Assembly (NCBI GenBank): GCA_019115485.1
Contig: DXDM01000059.1
Coordinates: 124,001-188,000 of the forward strand
Length of the DNA stretch: 64,000 bases
Source: Candidatus Barnesiella excrementavium
Lineage (GTDB): Bacteria > Bacteroidota > Bacteroidia > Bacteroidales > Barnesiellaceae
Reading direction: 5' to 3'
Made by a program: the position numbers and the translations under genes. Below, in pieces: positions 42,038 to 51,412 of the stretch; position 1 is the first letter of the stretch; every line of letters begins with the position of its first letter. The notes beneath the pieces are model-generated. The model was not told the origin of the DNA. It did not search any database and was given only the letters and a program-made list of their open reading frames with translations.

Positions 42038-42777
42038 GGCAGTAACGAGATGGCTTTTTGCAAATCGGCAGGGGTATCGATACCGATGGTCTCCTGCGTG
42101 GTGATGCCCACCTTGACGGTGTAGCCGTTTTGCAGCCAGCGCAGCTGTTCGAGCGACTCGGCCAGTTCGAGCGACGATTGGGGCAGTCGGGTAATCTCGC
42201 CCAGCACGTCGGCCCGGTATCCATACATGCCGATGTGTTTGTAGTAAACGTGTTGCGAGAGCCATTGTTCGGGCTCCACGCCGCGCAGATAGGGAATAAT
42301 CGAGCGACTGAAATAGAGTGCTTCGTGCCGTTCGTTCATCACCACTTTGGGCGAGTTGGGATTGGCCAGCGCCTCGTAACCCTCGGTAGCCTCGAAGGGG
42401 CGCACGAGGGTGGCAATCTGGGTCTGAGGCGAGTCGAAGCAGGCGATGAGGCTCTCGATTTGTTCGGGTTTGATGAAGGGTTCGTCGCCCTGAATATTGA
42501 TGACTACCTCTTCGCCGCCTCCCAGGTTGGTGTAGGCCTCGAAGCAGCGGTCGGTCCCGCTGCGGTGACGGTCGGAGGTCATCACCACCTGTCCGCCGAA
42601 CGACTGCACGGCGTTGAAGATACGCTCGTCGTCGGTGGCGACACACACGCGGTCGAGCACCTTGCAGGCCTGTTCGTAGACCCGCTGGATCATGTACTTC
42701 CCTTTCATGTCGGCCAGCGGTTTCCCGGGGAATCGGGTCGAAGCGTAACGGGCTGGAATGATACCGATGAATTTCAT
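42034..42777 (-). CDS. kdsB: 3-deoxy-manno-octulosonate cytidylyltransferase
   Basis: Activates KDO as CMP-KDO for lipopolysaccharide inner core. 247 residues, with the family start [21 protein letters not shown] (nucleotide-binding loop with R and K), [19 protein letters not shown] and [10 protein letters not shown] (metal-binding Asp). [11 protein letters not shown] is also conserved. It starts 13 bases after nfeD and its stop overlaps the next ATG, so the three genes form one operon. Confidence 0.95.
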   Translation of the reverse strand: MKFIGIIPARYASTRFPGKPLADMKGKYMIQRVYEQACKVLDRVCVATDDERIFNAVQSFGGQVVMTSDRHRSGTDRCFEAYTNLGGGEEVVINIQGDEPFIKPEQIESLIACFDSPQTQIATLVRPFEATEGYEALANPNSPKVVMNERHEALYFSRSIIPYLRGVEPEQWLSQHVYYKHIGMYGYRADVLGEITRLPQSSLELAESLEQLRWLQNGYTVKVGITTQETIGIDTPADLQKAISLLP

Positions 42778-42790
42778 ATCGACAGTTGTT

Positions 42791-44176
42791 TTATAGCGTT
42801 TTTGTTTGTTCCTGTTTCACCTCAATCACATAGAGTTGGGCGTTCTCATATTTGACCACTCGCACCGCGGCCCCCCGCTCGATGTAGCCGTGCAGGGCTA
42901 CGGCGTCGAACTGAGTACCGTCGATGACCACTTTGCCTGCGGGGCGCAGAATGGTGGCAGCCTGCCCCGTGGCACCGATGAGTTGTTGCAACTCGGGCGG
43001 TACGCCGATGTAGCCCGCCTCCTTATCCTGGGCCGAGTGTAGGGCCAGTCGGCCGATGGGGCCTTTGCTGGTGAGCTTCTTGAAAAAGACGAGCAGCAAT
43101 ATTGCATAGATGATGATGCCCGAAACGACGGTAATCAGACCCTTGCCAATCTCGGCCGAGGGGACGAAATCGAAATTGAAGTTGACATTTCCCAGCAGTG
43201 CCAGCACGAGGGCGGCGAGTATGAGTATGAATCCCGAGATGCCGGCGATGCCGAAGCCCGGAATAACGAATATCTCGAAAATGAGCAGAATGACTCCCAC
43301 GACAAAGATGAGAATCTCCCAGTTGGCCGCCAGCCCGTCGATGTAGAGCGGGGCGAAGTAGAGCACGGCGGCCGTGCAGGCGACAGCTGCGGGCAGCCCG
43401 ATACCCGGGGTTTTCAACTCCATGAATATGCCGCCGAAGATGAGGGTGACCAAAAGGGCCTGCAAGGCGGGGTTGGTGAGGAATCCGGCAATCTCGTCGA
43501 AGAGCGAGGGCTCGAACTGTTGCAGCGTGTAGTGGTCGTAGTGCAGTTGCCGGGTTACGATTTCGTCGGCACTCTCGACCACCGCTTCGCAATAGCGATG
43601 GGCCACGGCCTCGCTGGCCGTGAGGGTGAGCACCTTGCCCGAGTCGCACAGGTGGGGTACCACGATGCGCTCGTCGACCATGGCCTCGGCAATGAGCGGG
43701 TCGCGGCGCCAGCGGCCGGTCGAGTCCTTGCCGTGGGCCTCGGCCGTGGCCCGCATGGTGGCCCGCATGTAGGACTGGTATTTGTCGGGCATGGCCGCCC
43801 CCGTCTCGTTGACCACCGTGGCGGCACCCATGCTGGCGCTGTTGCGCATGTAGATGCTGTCGCAGGCGATGGCGATGAGGGCTCCCGCCGAGGCGGCGTT
43901 GTTGTCGACAAAGGCGTAGACCGGCAGCGGGGCGTTGAGTATGGCCGTGCGCATGGAGTCGGCGTGAACCACTGTGCCCCCGTAGGTATTGAGCCTGAGA
44001 ATGACGGCTTTGGCCCCCTGCTGCTGCGCCCGGTGGAGCCCGGTGCGCAGGTACCGCCAGGTAGTGCTTCCTATCTCCTTGTCTATATCTATCTGATAGA
44101 TAGTGTCTTGTGCGTTTGCGGCACAGAGGCAGAAAAATAAAAGGATAAAAAAGAGCGGTTTACGAAACTTTTTCAT
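42791..44176 (-). CDS. NfeD-family membrane serine protease-like protein
   Basis: 461 residues, long form of NfeD. Signal peptide ([14 protein letters not shown]), then a ClpP-type protease domain: [34 protein letters not shown] (catalytic Ser in ASAGA) and the SMGAATVV segment with a Lys later. Four to five membrane helices span about 235-370, and a C-terminal OB-fold NfeD domain ends it ([20 protein letters not shown]). Such proteins usually pair with stomatins; none is next door. It leads the operon nfeD-kdsB-M16 homologue. The 286 bases upstream are AT-rich and hold no gene I can support. Confidence 0.88.
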   Translation of the reverse strand: MKKFRKPLFFILLFFCLCAANAQDTIYQIDIDKEIGSTTWRYLRTGLHRAQQQGAKAVILRLNTYGGTVVHADSMRTAILNAPLPVYAFVDNNAASAGALIAIACDSIYMRNSASMGAATVVNETGAAMPDKYQSYMRATMRATAEAHGKDSTGRWRRDPLIAEAMVDERIVVPHLCDSGKVLTLTASEAVAHRYCEAVVESADEIVTRQLHYDHYTLQQFEPSLFDEIAGFLTNPALQALLVTLIFGGIFMELKTPGIGLPAAVACTAAVLYFAPLYIDGLAANWEILIFVVGVILLIFEIFVIPGFGIAGISGFILILAALVLALLGNVNFNFDFVPSAEIGKGLITVVSGIIIYAILLLVFFKKLTSKGPIGRLALHSAQDKEAGYIGVPPELQQLIGATGQAATILRPAGKVVIDGTQFDAVALHGYIERGAAVRVVKYENAQLYVIEVKQEQTKTL

Positions 44177-44462
44177 GTACCCAAGTGTTTATTGTCAGGA
44201 AACAAAAATTAAAAGAGATAAGAAACATGTTACAAAGTAAATAAAAAATAACAATACCCGATATTATTGTGTTGTATTTTGCGAAAAGAGAATCTTTTTG
44301 AGCCTTCCGGAAAGCAGGTGTCGGTTCTGGGGACTTTGGGGAATATGGGAATTTCAGATAGTAGTAGTTTGATAGTAGATTTTCGATGAATTTTCGTAAT
44401 ACAAAGTAGTAGTATAACGAGTAAACAGGAATTACAAAAATCATCAGACGAATTATCAGAAT

Positions 44463-44966
44463 ATGAGCTCTCTAAAATTTCAAGACAGGTTGCTCGACTT
44501 GCAGGACAACCTGTTGAACTTTGCCTATATGCTCACTGCCAATCGGGAGGAGGCGAAAGACCTACTTCAAGATACGACTCTGAAAGCACTCGATAACGAA
44601 GATAAATACATCGACAACGTCAATTTCAAGGGCTGGGTCTTTACCATCATGCGCAATATCTTTATCAACAACTACCGCCGCGTGGTGCGCAACCAGACCA
44701 TCATCGACCAGACCGAGGACCTGTATCACCTGAATCTGCCGCAGGACTCGGGCTTCACCTCGCCCGAGGGGTCGTATACCGTGAAGGAGATTACCAAGGC
44801 CATCAACAGTTTCGGCGAGGAGTATCGCGTCCCTTTTGCCATGCACGTGGCGGGGTACAAGTATCACGAGATTGCCGAGAAGATGGATTTGCCGCTGGGC
44901 ACGGTCAAGAGCCGCATCTTTTTTGCCCGTCAGCGGTTGCAGGAGATTCTGAAAGACTATAAATAA
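44463..44966 (+). CDS. ECF-type RNA polymerase sigma factor
   Basis: 167 residues with sigma-70 region 2 (FAYMLTANREEAKDLLQDTTLKAL and FKGWVFTIMRNIFINNYRR) and region 4 (VPFAMHVAGYKYHEIAEKMDLPLGTVKSRIFFARQRL). No anti-sigma gene follows, unlike many Bacteroidetes ECF units. The type is close to the lone EcfO/SigH-like sigma factors conserved across Bacteroidales. The regulon cannot be read from here. An upstream AT-rich stretch (44300-44460) may hold its promoter but no standard match is present. Confidence 0.9.
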   Translation: MSSLKFQDRLLDLQDNLLNFAYMLTANREEAKDLLQDTTLKALDNEDKYIDNVNFKGWVFTIMRNIFINNYRRVVRNQTIIDQTEDLYHLNLPQDSGFTSPEGSYTVKEITKAINSFGEEYRVPFAMHVAGYKYHEIAEKMDLPLGTVKSRIFFARQRLQEILKDYK

Positions 44967-45014
44967 TCTGCCGGACGCATTTGTTATGGGTCAACCGCGG
45001 ACCGACCGCGATGC

Positions 45015-45056
45015 AACGCTCCGACTCCCTTCCACCGGGTGGTCAGAGCGTTTTTT
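45015..45056 (+). terminator. Terminator of sigma-factor gene
   Basis: AACGCTC (45015-45021) pairs with GAGCGTT (45046-45052) with extra pairs inside, followed by TTTTTT. The right arm overlaps the stop of the convergent glycosyltransferase gene. Confidence 0.65.
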
Positions 45057-46188
45057 CTGTGAGGTAACGTGTAATCAGTTCGATGTTCCGTTGGGGGGCA
45101 TATCGTTCGAGCAGTTTGACCCGTCGAGTCCGTTCGGCTGAGTCGAAGGGGGTGTTGAGGACTGTCTCGACCGCATGACTCAGGGCTTGCGGGGTGTCGG
45201 CCACGATGCAGGCCCGTTCGAGCTCCGTACCCACGAGCATCTTGCTGTTGACAATGCAGTGGCCGCCCGTGTAGAGGGCATGAAGCAGTTTCAGTTTCAG
45301 CCCGGTGGGCTGGAAGGTGACCAGCAGGTTGGCTGCCGCTTGTCGTATGAGCCGTTCCATCTCTTCGTCCGAGGGGTTGGCCACGAGTCGGGCACCGGGT
45401 GTGGCGGCGATGCGCTGGGCCAGCCGCGGGGCGGGATTCTTCCCGGCAAATATCCACGGCACTCCGGGTGTATTCGGTACCACTTGTTGCAGCAGGTAGT
45501 CGGCCGCCTCGATATTTTCCTCGACCGACAGGTTGCCGTGGTAGAGGATATACCCCTCGTGTCTGGTGAGGGGGGCTACCGTGTCGTGTGCCTGGAAGGC
45601 GGGGAGCCACAGCGTGGCGACCTGCGGATATTTCGAGGCGAAGTAGCAGCGGTCGCTTTCGGTAATGGCCAAGATGGCATCGGCATGCGTCAATATGCGT
45701 TCGTACCGTTTCAGCCGGGCCGCTTCGAGTCGGTAGTAGAGTCGTCGCCACCCCGTTGCCTGGCGGGCCAGTTGGGCGTAATATTCATGCTCGATATTGT
45801 GCATGCGCACCAGTTTGCAGCGTCCTGCCAGCCGGGGGTCGGCCAGGAAGGCACAGCAGTGTATTCCCTCGAAAAGGATAGGCGCGTCGTCGTCCAGCAG
45901 GTCGGTGAGCAGCTGTGAGGCATGCCGGCTGGCCACGATGTAGGGCTCGACCGAGAGTTGGCGCGTGAACGAGCGGTTGCGCGGGTAGTAATAGACCCGG
46001 TCGGCCACGGCGTCGAGTTGCGGTGCCCGTTGGCGGTCGTACCGGTAGGTGTGCAGATAGATTTCGTAACCGGCTGCCCGGAAGGCTTTGAGCTTGTAGT
46101 AAATATCGATTACGCCCCCGTAGTCGGGCGGGAAGGGTACTTGCAGCGATACCACATGAATGCGCAGGCGGGGAGCAGACTGAGGCAT
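45043..46188 (-). CDS. Glycosyltransferase (GT4-like)
   Basis: 381 residues with a GT-B fold. The N-terminal domain starts IHVVSLQVPFPPDYGGVIDIYYKLKAF (acceptor-side G-G loop); the C-terminal domain begins near LYHGNLSVEENIEAADYLL and has the nucleotide-sugar site around VANPSDEEMERLIRQA and LKLLHALYTGGHCIVNS. It likely adds a sugar to lipopolysaccharide or a surface glycan; donor and acceptor cannot be told. It starts 7 bases after the beta-barrel gene and is cotranscribed with it. Confidence 0.82.
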   Translation of the reverse strand: MPQSAPRLRIHVVSLQVPFPPDYGGVIDIYYKLKAFRAAGYEIYLHTYRYDRQRAPQLDAVADRVYYYPRNRSFTRQLSVEPYIVASRHASQLLTDLLDDDAPILFEGIHCCAFLADPRLAGRCKLVRMHNIEHEYYAQLARQATGWRRLYYRLEAARLKRYERILTHADAILAITESDRCYFASKYPQVATLWLPAFQAHDTVAPLTRHEGYILYHGNLSVEENIEAADYLLQQVVPNTPGVPWIFAGKNPAPRLAQRIAATPGARLVANPSDEEMERLIRQAAANLLVTFQPTGLKLKLLHALYTGGHCIVNSKMLVGTELERACIVADTPQALSHAVETVLNTPFDSAERTRRVKLLERYAPQRNIELITRYLTEKTL

Positions 46189-46195
46189 GGGGTGG

Positions 46196-46690
46196 TCAGA
46201 ATTTGTATCCCAGTCCGATGGAGAGGTTGGCCTGGTGAAATTTGTCGATAAAGATATATTTGCCTTCGATGTGAAGGTCGAGCCGTCGCGAGAGATTCAT
46301 CTCGAACCCGGCTCCGGCATTGATACCGAATTTGTTGACGGTGTTGGAGAGTTCTTTGTCGCTGGGCAAGACATTCCCCCGCCAGCTTTGAAAGGTAAGG
46401 CCGGCCAGCGGATAGAACGAGAAGCGGCCGGCAAAGGGGACGAGGTAGTGCACGTCGCCATTGATGTCAAGTTCGTAGCGGCCGTGGTTTGAAAAGGCAT
46501 AATTGATCGAGGGGGCTACCCGCCAATGTTTGGATACGGGCAGATGTATGAAGATGCCGGCATGGACATTCTCGCTATCGAACAGGTAGCCCGTCGATAC
46601 ACCCAGACTTTTGGTGTTGTAGGATTGGGCTTGGGTCCCGTTGATGCAGAGGCATGCGGCTAATACGATGAGTCCTATTATTCGTTTCAT
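46196..46690 (-). CDS. Outer-membrane beta-barrel protein
   Basis: 164 residues: signal peptide (KRIIGLIVLAACLCINGTQAQ) then alternating short strands with aromatic ends and a terminal F (LSIGLGYKF), as in small OmpA/OmpW-like 8-stranded barrels. No catalytic motif. The start at 46690 is preferred over one 7 codons upstream because it begins the leader. A TATATTTG box (46716-46709) lies 19 bases upstream. It precedes the glycosyltransferase in an operon. Confidence 0.78.
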   Translation of the reverse strand: MKRIIGLIVLAACLCINGTQAQSYNTKSLGVSTGYLFDSENVHAGIFIHLPVSKHWRVAPSINYAFSNHGRYELDINGDVHYLVPFAGRFSFYPLAGLTFQSWRGNVLPSDKELSNTVNKFGINAGAGFEMNLSRRLDLHIEGKYIFIDKFHQANLSIGLGYKF

Positions 46691-46899
46691 TTTCCAAAGT
46701 TTGTGAGACAAATATACGGTATCTTTCTGGGAATGTGAAGGTCATAAAATCTTTTTTATATAGAATAGGGTTAAATAAAAAAAATTTTTCCAACGGTCCC
46801 GGTTGGCAGATTTCGGCCGGGGCAGCCTGGAAGAGGAGGCTTTGAAAAAAAAAGGTTAATAACTTGTTGGCAATAGGCGACATGTAGCCACATTCTTGG

Positions 46900-46907
46900 T
46901 AATTTTG
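46900..46907 (+). promoter_or_regulatory. -7 box of Bcr/CflA gene
   Basis: TAATTTTG, full -7 consensus, 23 bases before the start at 46931; no -33 match at standard spacing. Confidence 0.45.
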
Positions 46908-46930
46908 TCACGGTTTTTAAGCGAAAGGTT

Positions 46931-48163
46931 ATGAAAGGTAAAAATTCAGGTTTGTTTTTATTTATCCTGTTAGGCGCATTGACGGCCTTTGGACCGTTTG
47001 TCACCGACATGTATCTGCCCAGTCTGCCGTCGATGGTCGACTATTTCGGCACGCAGGCGTCAATGGTCCAACTGGGGCTTACTTCGAGCATGATTGGGCT
47101 GGCTCTGGGGCAACTCTTTTTCGGCCCGCTGAGCGACCGGTACGGACGTCGGTCACCGTTGCTGGCCGCTATGTTGCTCTTCATCGTTTCGACCGTCTGC
47201 TGTATATTTTCCAGCACAATCGAGAGTTTCATATTCTTCCGACTGATACAAGGGGTGGCCGGTGCCGGTGGAATCGTCGTGTCGCGTTCCATTGCTACCG
47301 ACCTGTTTACCGGCCGTGAGTTGGCCAAGGCCATGGCCATCATCGGGGCTATCAATGGAGTAGCCCCCGTGGCCTCGCCCGTCCTGGGCGGATTCCTCAC
47401 CGACTCGATTGGCTGGAAGGGGATCTTTGTCGTGCTGCTGGTTATCGGTATATTGCTTCTGTTGGCCAATCTGCGATTCAGAGAGTCGTTGCCGGTTGAG
47501 CGTCGCAAACGCGGTAGCCTGAAAAGTATGCTGGTCGGATTCGGTGTCGTGCTGCACAATCGCCGGTACGTCTGCTACGTCTTGCAGATGGGGTTTGCCA
47601 TGGGTGTACTCTTCACCAATATCTCGTCGTCGCCCTTCATCATGCAACAGCACTACGGCTTCTCAGCTTTCGGGTTCAGCCTCTTCTTCGGAATCAACGC
47701 CCTGGCCATCGGGTTGGCTGCCGGGCTGTCGGTCAAGTTCAGCAATCCCGAGCACGCCATGTTTGCGGGCAGTGCCGGTATGACTCTCTTGTCGTTCATC
47801 GAGTTTGTAGCGTTGAGTTTGGGTTGTTCGTTTGTCATATATGAAGCCCTTCTCTTCCTGTTGCTCTTTGCTTTGGGGCTCACTTTTACGGCCAGTACGA
47901 CTTTGGCCATGGATTGCGAGCGAGCTAATTCGGGCACGGCTTCGGCCTTGTTCGGTGCTGCCGGATTCGCCTTCGGTGGCGTTGTATCCCCCTTGGTCGG
48001 GTTGGGAAATATTCTCACCTCCACCGGCCTGCTCTTCCTGGTATGTTCGCTTTGTTCGTTAGGATTTGCCTTGCTGGCCCTGTCGCAAACTCATGCCAGT
48101 TTGTGGCACAGCTTCAAGGGTAGATTGCTCCCGATGGTGCGGATTGTACGCCGCACAAAATAA
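46931..48163 (+). CDS. Bcr/CflA-type multidrug MFS transporter
   Basis: 410 residues, 12 membrane helices, major facilitator family of the drug:H+ antiporter (Bcr/CflA) group, which exports bicyclomycin, chloramphenicol-like drugs or sulfathiazole in other bacteria. The N-terminus has FGPFVTDMYLPSLPSM, the family signature; the cytoplasmic loop motif is FFGPLSDRYGRRSPLL and a GxxxGPxxGG-like motif is seen as VAPVASPVLGGFL. The substrate is not known. Single gene. A hairpin (48192-48226) follows it. Confidence 0.9.
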   Translation: MKGKNSGLFLFILLGALTAFGPFVTDMYLPSLPSMVDYFGTQASMVQLGLTSSMIGLALGQLFFGPLSDRYGRRSPLLAAMLLFIVSTVCCIFSSTIESFIFFRLIQGVAGAGGIVVSRSIATDLFTGRELAKAMAIIGAINGVAPVASPVLGGFLTDSIGWKGIFVVLLVIGILLLLANLRFRESLPVERRKRGSLKSMLVGFGVVLHNRRYVCYVLQMGFAMGVLFTNISSSPFIMQQHYGFSAFGFSLFFGINALAIGLAAGLSVKFSNPEHAMFAGSAGMTLLSFIEFVALSLGCSFVIYEALLFLLLFALGLTFTASTTLAMDCERANSGTASALFGAAGFAFGGVVSPLVGLGNILTSTGLLFLVCSLCSLGFALLALSQTHASLWHSFKGRLLPMVRIVRRTK

Positions 48164-48191
48164 ATACGGTTTGAACCATCATTGATAGATG

Positions 48192-48226
48192 CGATGCCAC
48201 AGGAGTCTCCTGCTCTTGTGGCATCG
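48192..48226 (+). terminator. Hairpin downstream of MFS gene
   Basis: 10-bp stem (48192-48201 with 48217-48226) with an inner GGAG/CTCC pair; the T tail is weak, so termination is uncertain. Confidence 0.45.
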
Positions 48227-48259
48227 TCCGTTTATGAGCGGTGAAAAAAGAGAGGGATA

Positions 48260-48298
48260 AAAAAGAAAAAGCTCGATAATCATTGATTATCGAGCTTT
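48260..48298 (-). terminator. Terminator of tRNA-Pro
   Basis: Perfect 15-bp inverted repeat (48268-48282 with 48284-48298) followed leftward by TTCTTTTTT, just past the tRNA. Confidence 0.75.
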
Positions 48299-48305
48299 GT
48301 TTCAG

Positions 48306-48381
48306 TCGGGGTGACAAGATTCGAACTTGCGACCACACGCCCCCCAGACGCGTACTCTAAACCGGGCTGAGCTACACCCCG
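48306..48381 (-). tRNA. tRNA-Pro (anticodon GGG)
   Basis: 76 bases. Acceptor CGGGGTG pairs with CACCCCG, discriminator A. The anticodon loop CTGGGGG gives GGG; T arm GCAAGTTCGAATCTTGT. CCA not encoded. Confidence 0.93.
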
Positions 48382-48395
48382 CTGATTTGGTGATG

Positions 48396-48426
48396 CAAAA
48401 GTAGGTCTATTTTTTAGAATGACAAA
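48396..48426 (-). promoter_or_regulatory. tRNA-Pro promoter
   Basis: Minus strand TTTG (48426-48423), 19-base spacer, TACTTTTG (48403-48396), 14 bases before the tRNA 5' end. Confidence 0.65.
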
Positions 48427-48496
48427 ATTTTTAGGGATTTTTTTTGCGAGTTTTTTTATGCTTCGGGTTAAGTCCTTGCTGTTGAGTTGGTAAATT

Positions 48497-49552
48497 TTAC
48501 AATTTGAACAGGTCGCGATAGAGGTCGAAGGCTATGAATATCTGCTCTTTGTCGGCATGCTGGTCGATGACGGGGTGACCGATTGCCTGCAAGAGGGTGA
48601 AATTGATGTGTCCGCCTTCGTTTTTCTTGTCGTGGGTCATCAGTTCATACAGGGTTTCGTAGTCTTTGCAGGTGATGGGATAGGCCCCGTAGTGAAGGTA
48701 GATGTAGTCGGCCAGGCGAGTGATGATGTCGCTGGGGAATTGCAGGTAGTGGTGCGCGAGCAGCAGTTCGCACACGAGTCCCCAGGCCACGGCATAGCCG
48801 TGAGGTATGGGTTTTCCCCGACGGTGCGACAGGCTTTCGAAGGCGTGGCCTACGGTATGCCCCAGATTGAGGGCTTTGCGTATACCCTTTTCGCAAGGGT
48901 CTTGGGTCACGATGCGTTGCTTGACTTGTACCGACTCTTCGAGCAGTTGGAGCAGACGTTCCCAGTCGGGTGCCGAGAGGTCGAAGTCGAGCAGGGCCCG
49001 GTAGCTGTCGGCACTGTCGATGAGGGCATGTTTCAGCATCTCGGCATAACCCGAGAGCAGCTCTTCGTGAGGCAGGGTGTGGAAGAAACGGGTGGAGATG
49101 ATGACGGCATCGGCCGGGCGGAACGCCCCGATTTCGTTTTTCAACCCGTTGAAGTTGATTCCGGTTTTTCCGCCCACGGCGGCGTCGACGGCCCCGAGCA
49201 GCGTGGTAGGCAGGTTGACGAACCGAATGCCCCGTTTGAAGCAGGCGGCGGCAAATCCGCCCAGGTCGGTCACCATGCCTCCGCCCAGGTTCACGAGCAG
49301 CGACTTGCGGCTGGCCCCGTGGCGACTCAACTCGTCCCACACGTGGGCAAGTGCCTCCAACGTTTTGTGGGTGTCGCCGGCTTCGATGGTGATGACGCGG
49401 GCTGTGGGGATTTCGCCCGAAAGCAATGGCAGTGACATCGCTTGTGTATGGGTGTCGCAGAGGATAAACAGGTTGTCGGGGGCGAGGTTATTGATAACTT
49501 CGCCAAGGGCTTTGCCGGGCGTGGGGGTAAAAAGGACTTTTTGTAGCTCCAT
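48497..49552 (-). CDS. aroB: 3-dehydroquinate synthase
   Basis: Second step of the shikimate pathway: cyclises DAHP to 3-dehydroquinate with NAD and a metal. 351 residues. GGGMVTDLGGFAAACFKRG (NAD and phosphate site) is near residues 90-110, FVNLPTTLLGAVDAAVGGKTGIN follows, and LNLGHTVGHAFE carries metal-binding His. KHALIDS is also in place. It begins 20 bases after the HAD phosphatase gene and shares its promoter. Confidence 0.95.
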   Translation of the reverse strand: MELQKVLFTPTPGKALGEVINNLAPDNLFILCDTHTQAMSLPLLSGEIPTARVITIEAGDTHKTLEALAHVWDELSRHGASRKSLLVNLGGGMVTDLGGFAAACFKRGIRFVNLPTTLLGAVDAAVGGKTGINFNGLKNEIGAFRPADAVIISTRFFHTLPHEELLSGYAEMLKHALIDSADSYRALLDFDLSAPDWERLLQLLEESVQVKQRIVTQDPCEKGIRKALNLGHTVGHAFESLSHRRGKPIPHGYAVAWGLVCELLLAHHYLQFPSDIITRLADYIYLHYGAYPITCKDYETLYELMTHDKKNEGGHINFTLLQAIGHPVIDQHADKEQIFIAFDLYRDLFKL

Positions 49553-49572
49553 GCGGGTGAAAGGTTGATGGG

Positions 49573-50313
49573 TTATCGGGTTTGTTTGAACGATTCGATG
49601 AGGTGGTCGATATGCTCGGCAAAGTCGGGCATGGTGGGGTAGACCAGATTGGCTCCGGCATCGAGCAGGGCTTGGGCCGGAATGGGGCCGGTGTCGACGG
49701 CTACGGTGAATACCTGGGCGGCAGCTCCCGCGGTTACACCCAGCGGGGCGTTCTCGATAACGAAGGCTTCATGAGCTTTGACCCCGGCTTTGGTGAGCCC
49801 CATGAGGTAGGGCTCGGGGTTTGGCTTGCCTATTTTTACGTCGTAGGCCGTTACCCGATAGGCCGGCTCGAACACACCGGGATAGTCGTGGTCGAGGCGG
49901 TCAATCAGCGAGCTCTGTCCCGACCCGGTGACCAGCACGGGCCGTATGCCGTTGGCCACGAGCCGTTTCAGCATGCGGTCGGCTCCGGGCATGGGCGCGA
50001 TGGGCGGCAGCTGATGAAAGTGCTCGACCTTGGTCTTATAGATTTCGGCACACTCTTCGTCGGTGAGGTGCCGGCCGAATTGTTTTTCAAACAGGTATCT
50101 GATGGTGCTGCTGCCGGTGCGTCCTTCGTACAGGTAGAACTCATCGCGCGAGCAGTGTATGCCCAGCGGGGTGAGCGTGCGGTACCAGGCTTCGACATGG
50201 TTTTTCATCGAGTCGTAAAGGACTCCGTCCATATCGATAAGGGCCGCTTTGGGGGTAATGCAAGTGACGTGATGGGCAGTCAGGTAATTTTTGATAGCTT
50301 CCTTTTCTTGCAT
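49573..50313 (-). CDS. HAD-family phosphatase (beta-phosphoglucomutase-like)
   Basis: 246 residues of the haloacid dehalogenase superfamily. The nucleophile motif DMDGVLYDS is near residue 28, the cap domain has YEGRTGSSTIRYL, motif II is LVTGSGQSS, and motif III/IV contains GKPNPEPYL and VIENAPLGV. The cap resembles that of beta-phosphoglucomutase and sugar phosphatases; the substrate is probably a small phosphosugar. It starts the two-gene operon with aroB from a consensus promoter and diverges from the lipoprotein gene. Confidence 0.88.
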   Translation of the reverse strand: MQEKEAIKNYLTAHHVTCITPKAALIDMDGVLYDSMKNHVEAWYRTLTPLGIHCSRDEFYLYEGRTGSSTIRYLFEKQFGRHLTDEECAEIYKTKVEHFHQLPPIAPMPGADRMLKRLVANGIRPVLVTGSGQSSLIDRLDHDYPGVFEPAYRVTAYDVKIGKPNPEPYLMGLTKAGVKAHEAFVIENAPLGVTAGAAAQVFTVAVDTGPIPAQALLDAGANLVYPTMPDFAEHIDHLIESFKQTR

Positions 50314-50344
50314 GTTTATATATTGTATGACTCGTTTTTCCTTA

Positions 50345-50375
50345 CAAAAGTAGAGTTTTTATATAATTTGTCAAA
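50345..50375 (-). promoter_or_regulatory. Promoter of HAD-aroB operon
   Basis: Minus strand TTTG (50375-50372), 19-base spacer, TACTTTTG (50352-50345), 31 bases before the start at 50313. Confidence 0.65.
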
Positions 50376-50404
50376 TAGGTTTTTATCGAAAGCCGCGATT
50401 TACT

Positions 50405-50435
50405 TTTGATTATCAAAGAGCATTTACTATTTTTG
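50405..50435 (+). promoter_or_regulatory. Promoter of lipoprotein gene
   Basis: TTTG at 50405-50408, 19-base spacer, TATTTTTG at 50428-50435, 19 bases before the ATG at 50455. Confidence 0.65.
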
Positions 50436-50454
50436 TGAAAAATTAGTGTCGAAT

Positions 50455-51246
50455 ATGAAGAAAGTATTGAGGAACTGGATTCCGGCCTGTGCGCTTCTGG
50501 TGATGTTGAGCGGTTGTGGGGGCGGAGTTGCCGATGGCGATTATGCCGGTGCATTTAAGGAATATGTGAAATCGGAGTTAAAGGCTGGGACATGGGTCCT
50601 CTCGGCCGACGAAGGGTTGACCGCCGACCAGGTCGACTCGATTCAGGCCGAAGTGCTTCACGAAGTGACCATCGCCGACAGCATGCGGGCCGGCCGTCAG
50701 GAGGCCATCGACTCGTATGTCTCTACCGAGCAGCAGTTGAAGTATGACATGGAGGTGGCCGAGCACAATTACAAGCTCGACGAGAACAGTCAGTTTGCCC
50801 GTCGGGCCGATTATGCCCGCAAGTTGAACGAGGCCGTCCGTGCTCATGGCAACGACCGCAACTATGCTTCGCAAATCGAGGGGTACAGGCAGGCCATGGA
50901 GCGGCTGCCCAAGGACCATGATGCCTATGTGAAATTTGACAAGGAGCGCGACTTCTCCTATATCCGCAAGTATGAAGAGGCCAAAACGGCTTATGACCAG
51001 TTTGTGGCTGTCGGTATAGATGATTATATACAGTCGTATGCCACGTTGGCGCAATATGCCGGACGCGACACGACCGAGGTGCTGGGCATGGTAGCCCAAG
51101 TTGAGTTCATTACTCCCGACGGGCATCAGTCGGCCATTGTGCTGTTCAACGAGAAACCTACCTATGTGAAGGCTATCCTTACCGATTCGCAGGCTCTCGA
51201 AGACGACGATACGATGGGCGATGCTTCGGAGTATGAGGCCGAGTAA
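50455..51246 (+). CDS. Predicted lipoprotein, helical
   Basis: 263 residues with a lipoprotein signal peptide and lipobox (MLSGC, Cys near residue 22), so probably anchored to an envelope membrane. The mature part is almost wholly charged helix (about 25-200), likely coiled coil, with a short strand-rich end (VAQVEFITPDGHQSAIVLF). An acidic tail ends EYEAE. No family recognised. The ATG at 50455 begins the leader; a GTG three codons upstream is less likely. Own promoter and terminator make it monocistronic. Confidence 0.75.
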   Translation: MKKVLRNWIPACALLVMLSGCGGGVADGDYAGAFKEYVKSELKAGTWVLSADEGLTADQVDSIQAEVLHEVTIADSMRAGRQEAIDSYVSTEQQLKYDMEVAEHNYKLDENSQFARRADYARKLNEAVRAHGNDRNYASQIEGYRQAMERLPKDHDAYVKFDKERDFSYIRKYEEAKTAYDQFVAVGIDDYIQSYATLAQYAGRDTTEVLGMVAQVEFITPDGHQSAIVLFNEKPTYVKAILTDSQALEDDDTMGDASEYEAE

Positions 51247-51320
51247 CCGGGTTTTCGTCCGTGCTTTTCGGTGAAGCCATTATCGGGGTGCCGTTGAAAT
51301 ATTGATTTTATCTGATATGT

Positions 51321-51356
51321 AAAAGGGGAAAGGAGGTATCTTCTGTCCCCTTTTTT
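51321..51356 (+). terminator. Terminator of lipoprotein gene
   Basis: 9-bp stem (51321-51329 with 51346-51354) ending in TTTTTT. Confidence 0.7.
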
Positions 51357-51412
51357 GAATTGCATTCATGCAGAAGCTGGATATGTGAACATAACCTTAA
51401 TTTTATAGATTT

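Noticed and set aside
44160-44444. A 94-codon leftward frame upstream of nfeD.
   Set aside because: AT-rich, overlaps the nfeD start, dominated by Tyr/Phe/Leu codons of low-complexity DNA, and lacks a promoter.
48241-48310. The hairpin next to tRNA-Pro as an attachment site.
   Set aside because: It is followed by a T run in the tRNA direction and no integrase or second copy of the tRNA end is present, so a terminator explains it.
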